DNA of 64,000 nt, taken from Streptomyces albipurpureus (GTDB lineage Bacteria; Actinomycetota; Actinomycetes; Streptomycetales; Streptomycetaceae). The stretch lies in contig NZ_JAMQAW010000006.1 of assembly GCF_023701525.1 (NCBI RefSeq), forward strand, positions 1-64,000, in the 5' to 3' direction. The notes beneath the pieces are model-generated. The model was not told the origin of the DNA, ran no database searches, and saw nothing but the letters and a program-made list of their open reading frames with translations. A program made the translations under genes and the position numbers. Below are positions 61,659-64,000 of the stretch, one piece after another (within the stretch, counting starts at the first letter, position 1; each line of letters begins with the position of its first letter).

Positions 61659-62567
61659 ATGGATGACATGGAGACCTCGGGGGGCAATCGACCGATCCTC
61701 AGTCCGGGCGAAGCCGCCGAGTTCGCCGTGGCGCTCTTCGAAGCGCCCGGGAGCTATCTGGGATACGACCCGGTGCCGGTGCTCGTCCATGAGCCAAATG
61801 CCATGCTTCGGACCCGGCGTGAGTCCTTCCGCAAGGTGTACGGGGCGATAGTCGACCGGATCGGGGAGCCCACGCTCTACGGTGGGTCGGCTTCCGGTCC
61901 CCATATCCGCTGGCGGGATCCCGAGCGCATCGTTCTGCTCGCCGGAAACCACCATCAAGCACAGCTATCGGTCCATCGCACCGGCCCCCTGGAGTCCGAG
62001 GAGATGCGGATCTTCGAGTGGGGTGGGGCCTGGTCAGCCGATGAGCCCCATGACTTCGATCTCCTGCCCTATATCTGGCAGCTGGACCGCAGCGGGCCGG
62101 GCGAGCCGCCACCCGAACGGACCGGTGGCCGGATGGCCTCAAGTCTCGGTCACTTCGAGAGCGCCCTGACCCTGATGCTCAGCGCCTGGGTGGAGCAGCT
62201 CTCCGTCCAGGTCGGCGGGGACTGGGCGGGGTTCTCCCTGACCAGTGGTGTCGACCGGGGCCGCCAGATCCATGTCTCCTACGCGCTGGGCGAAGGGCTG
62301 CAGGTGTCGGTGGACGATCGGGACGGTGAGGACAGCCCGGAGCGGGCCAGCATGATGCGGCAGCGCGGCTGGCAGTCCCGAGACCGGGGCTGGTGGCAGG
62401 CGGAGTTCCCGGAGCCTGAGCGGGCCGAGTCCGCGGAGGTGGCGCGGCTGGCGATAGCGGAGCTCAGGGCCAGGGGCACTCGTGAGCCCAAGGATGTGCG
62501 GGCCCGCGATGTGAGCTGCAAGGACCGCGGTGAACTGCTCCTCCCCGGTCTGGGGGTACGGCACTAG
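61659..62567 (+). CDS. Hypothetical protein (TY-Chap/YbjN-like pattern)
   Basis: A 302-residue cytoplasmic protein. ATG at 61659 follows AGAGGTGG; TTG at 61638 is the alternative. Visible parts are an N-terminal helical region (SPGEAAEFAVALFEAPGSYL), a beta-rich middle with HIRWRDPERIVLLAGNHHQA and EMRIFEWGGAWSADEPHDFD, and a C-terminal alpha/beta segment RQRGWQSRDRGWWQAEFPEP followed by ESAEVARLAIAELRARGTRE. The last resembles the type III chaperone-like fold (GW...W...FPxP...A...A...LR) of TY-Chap/YbjN proteins. Function unknown. Confidence 0.6.
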   Translation: MDDMETSGGNRPILSPGEAAEFAVALFEAPGSYLGYDPVPVLVHEPNAMLRTRRESFRKVYGAIVDRIGEPTLYGGSASGPHIRWRDPERIVLLAGNHHQAQLSVHRTGPLESEEMRIFEWGGAWSADEPHDFDLLPYIWQLDRSGPGEPPPERTGGRMASSLGHFESALTLMLSAWVEQLSVQVGGDWAGFSLTSGVDRGRQIHVSYALGEGLQVSVDDRDGEDSPERASMMRQRGWQSRDRGWWQAEFPEPERAESAEVARLAIAELRARGTREPKDVRARDVSCKDRGELLLPGLGVRH

Positions 62568-62744
62568 GCGTACTGCCCTGAGGGGTTGGGGACGCGGCTG
62601 GCGGCGGAGTTCAGCCATCACCACCGCTCGCCCAGGACGTCGGGGCGATCACGGCAGCACGCCGAACGGGACCGGGCCCTGCCGCACTACTCAAGGCGGC
62701 AAGGCCCAGTCGGGTCACAGCTGTGCGGGGTCGCCCGGAGGGGC

Positions 62745-64000
62745 TCAGCCCTCGGAGACGCCGAGCTTCTCCAGGATCAGTTCCTTGACCCGGGCCGCGT
62801 CCGCCTGACCACGGGTGGCCTTCATGACCGCGCCCACCAGCGCGCCCACGGCCGCCACCTTGCCGCCGCGGATCTTGTCCGCGATGGCCGCGTTGGAGGC
62901 GATCGCCTCTTCGACGGCGGTGCCCAGCGCGCCATCGTCCGAGACGACCTTCAGACCGCGCTTGTCCACGACGGTGTCGGGGTCGCCCTCGCCCGCGAGC
63001 ACGCCCTCGATGACCTGCCGTGCCAGCTTGTCGTTGAGATCACCGGACGCCACCAGTGCGGTAACCCGGGCGACCTGCGCCGGGCTGATCGGCAGCTCGT
63101 CGAGCGCACGGCCGGACTCATTGGCGTTACGGGAGAGCTCTCCCATCCACCACTTGCGAGCCTGGTCGGCCGGAGCGCCGGCGTCGGTCGTGGCCACGAT
63201 CAGATCGACCGCACCCGCGTTCAGGATCGACTGCATGTCGTGCTCGGAGATGCCCCACTCTTCGCGGAGCCGCTTGCGGTGCAGACGCGGCAGCTCGGGC
63301 AGTCCCGCCCGCAGCTCCTCCACCCACTCACGCGAGGGGGCGACGGGCACGAGGTCGGGCTCCGGGAAGTACCGGTAGTCCTCCGCGTTGTCCTTGATGC
63401 GGCCGGAAGTCGTGGAGCCGTCCTCCTCGTGGAAGTGACGGGTCTCCTGGACGATCGTGCCGCCGGATTCCAGTACGGCGGCATGCCGCTGGATCTCGAA
63501 CCTGGCGGCGCGCTCCACGCTCCGCAGCGAGTTGACGTTCTTCGTCTCGCTGCGGGTACCGAACTTCTCCACACCGTGCCGGCGCAGTGAGAGGTTGACG
63601 TCGCACCGCATCTGGCCCTTGTCCATCCGGGCCTCGGAGACTCCGAGGGCCTTGATGAGCTCGCGCAGCTCGGCGACATACGCCTTGGCGACCTCCGGGG
63701 CCCGCTCGCCAGCGCCCTCGATGGGCTTGGTGACGATCTCGATGAGCGGGATGCCGGCGCGGTTGTAGTCCAGCAGGGAGTGGGACGCGCCGTGGATACG
63801 GCCGGTGGCACCGCCGACATGGGTCGACTTGCCGGTGTCCTCCTCCATGTGGGCGCGCTCGATCTCCACCCGGAAGATCTCGCCGTCCTCCAGTTGGACG
63901 TCCAGATAACCGTTGAAGGCGATCGGTTCGTCGTACTGGGAGGTCTGGAAGTTCTTCGGCATGTCCGGGTAGAAGTAGTTCTTCCGGGCGAAGCGGCACC
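62745..64000 (-). CDS. gatB: Aspartyl/glutamyl-tRNA amidotransferase subunit B, 5' end outside window
   Basis: The visible 417 C-terminal residues of GatB, which with GatA and GatC turns Glu-tRNA(Gln) and Asp-tRNA(Asn) into the amides. The cradle domain shows [60 protein letters not shown] and the zinc-region [13 protein letters not shown]. The C-terminal YqeY/tRNA-binding domain (about the last 150 residues) ends [20 protein letters not shown]. The reading continues past the right edge, so gatA/gatC are not seen. It is convergent with the preceding hypothetical. Confidence 0.96.
   Translation of the reverse strand, partial: CRFARKNYFYPDMPKNFQTSQYDEPIAFNGYLDVQLEDGEIFRVEIERAHMEEDTGKSTHVGGATGRIHGASHSLLDYNRAGIPLIEIVTKPIEGAGERAPEVAKAYVAELRELIKALGVSEARMDKGQMRCDVNLSLRRHGVEKFGTRSETKNVNSLRSVERAARFEIQRHAAVLESGGTIVQETRHFHEEDGSTTSGRIKDNAEDYRYFPEPDLVPVAPSREWVEELRAGLPELPRLHRKRLREEWGISEHDMQSILNAGAVDLIVATTDAGAPADQARKWWMGELSRNANESGRALDELPISPAQVARVTALVASGDLNDKLARQVIEGVLAGEGDPDTVVDKRGLKVVSDDGALGTAVEEAIASNAAIADKIRGGKVAAVGALVGAVMKATRGQADAARVKELILEKLGVSEG

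Overview
The window is high-GC actinobacterial DNA with the codon usage, gene families and small-protein repertoire of a Streptomyces chromosome (core region). From memory the order acyl-CoA carboxylase beta, cimA, urease gamma-beta/alpha, ilvE, leuB, pruA/proline dehydrogenase, serA, ilvC, ilvN, ilvB, GGDEF protein, LuxR regulator, gatB resembles the central 5500-range of the S. coelicolor map read backwards; that is recollection, not a search. No IS element, prophage, tRNA, rRNA or CRISPR array was seen. Both window edges cut genes: an acyl-CoA carboxylase beta subunit (1-137, start only) and gatB (62745-64000, 5' end missing).

Layout. 0-5.4 kb: a Tat-exported polysaccharide lyase, a DauR-like regulator coupled to a threonine-synthase-like PLP enzyme, and a YceI lipocalin-like protein with a clear promoter. 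5.7-12.8 kb: a Gly-rich membrane protein, citramalate synthase cimA behind a leader terminator, a secreted beta-propeller, an MHS transporter and its probable TetR regulator. 13.2-15.6 kb: an accessory-looking cassette of two translationally coupled zinc-ribbon microproteins, a divergent XRE-TPR regulator and two further overlapping small genes. 15.6-19.8 kb: agmatine deiminase, an unusual urease (alpha plus fused gamma-beta, no accessory genes nearby) and a TPR protein. 19.9-23.9 kb: ilvE, leuB, a 42-residue protein, a truncated MmyB-type remnant and an AAC(2')-like acetyltransferase. 23.9-26.7 kb: a three-gene membrane-lipid operon (CDP-alcohol phosphotransferase, CdsA, PlsC fused to a YqaA/DedA-like membrane domain). 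26.9-32.5 kb: a hypothetical, an SRPBCC-ArsR pair with palindromic operators, and the proline catabolic operon with a divergent PucR regulator.

33-39.4 kb: a DHA2-type exporter, a 1-kb gene-free AT-richer spacer ending in a DasR-like palindrome, then a tandem-PGRP/peptidoglycan-binding protein coupled to a PhoX phosphatase. 39.8-45.7 kb: serA, ilvC, ilvN, ilvB, controlled by a classical attenuator (leader peptide MRTRILVLGKRVG) whose -35 box overlaps the stop codon of the next gene. 45.7-53.2 kb: a membrane PAS-GGDEF-degenerate-EAL protein with two BldD-like boxes far upstream, a 2-hydroxyacid dehydrogenase, an aldo/keto reductase, a PQQ-type sugar dehydrogenase lipoprotein and a DUF6191-like small protein. 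53.3-64 kb: a large LuxR regulator with a coupled 56-residue protein, two GNAT acetyltransferases, two hypotheticals, an MMPL exporter and gatB.

Branched-chain amino acid synthesis is the main theme (cimA, ilvBNC, ilvE, leuB, with serA linked). Proline, agmatine/urea and lipid modules are separate transcription units, several with perfect palindromes that look like local operators. The least explained parts are the 13.2-15.6 kb microprotein cassette, the lipid operon with its acyltransferase fusion, the altered urease, and the PGRP-PhoX pair.
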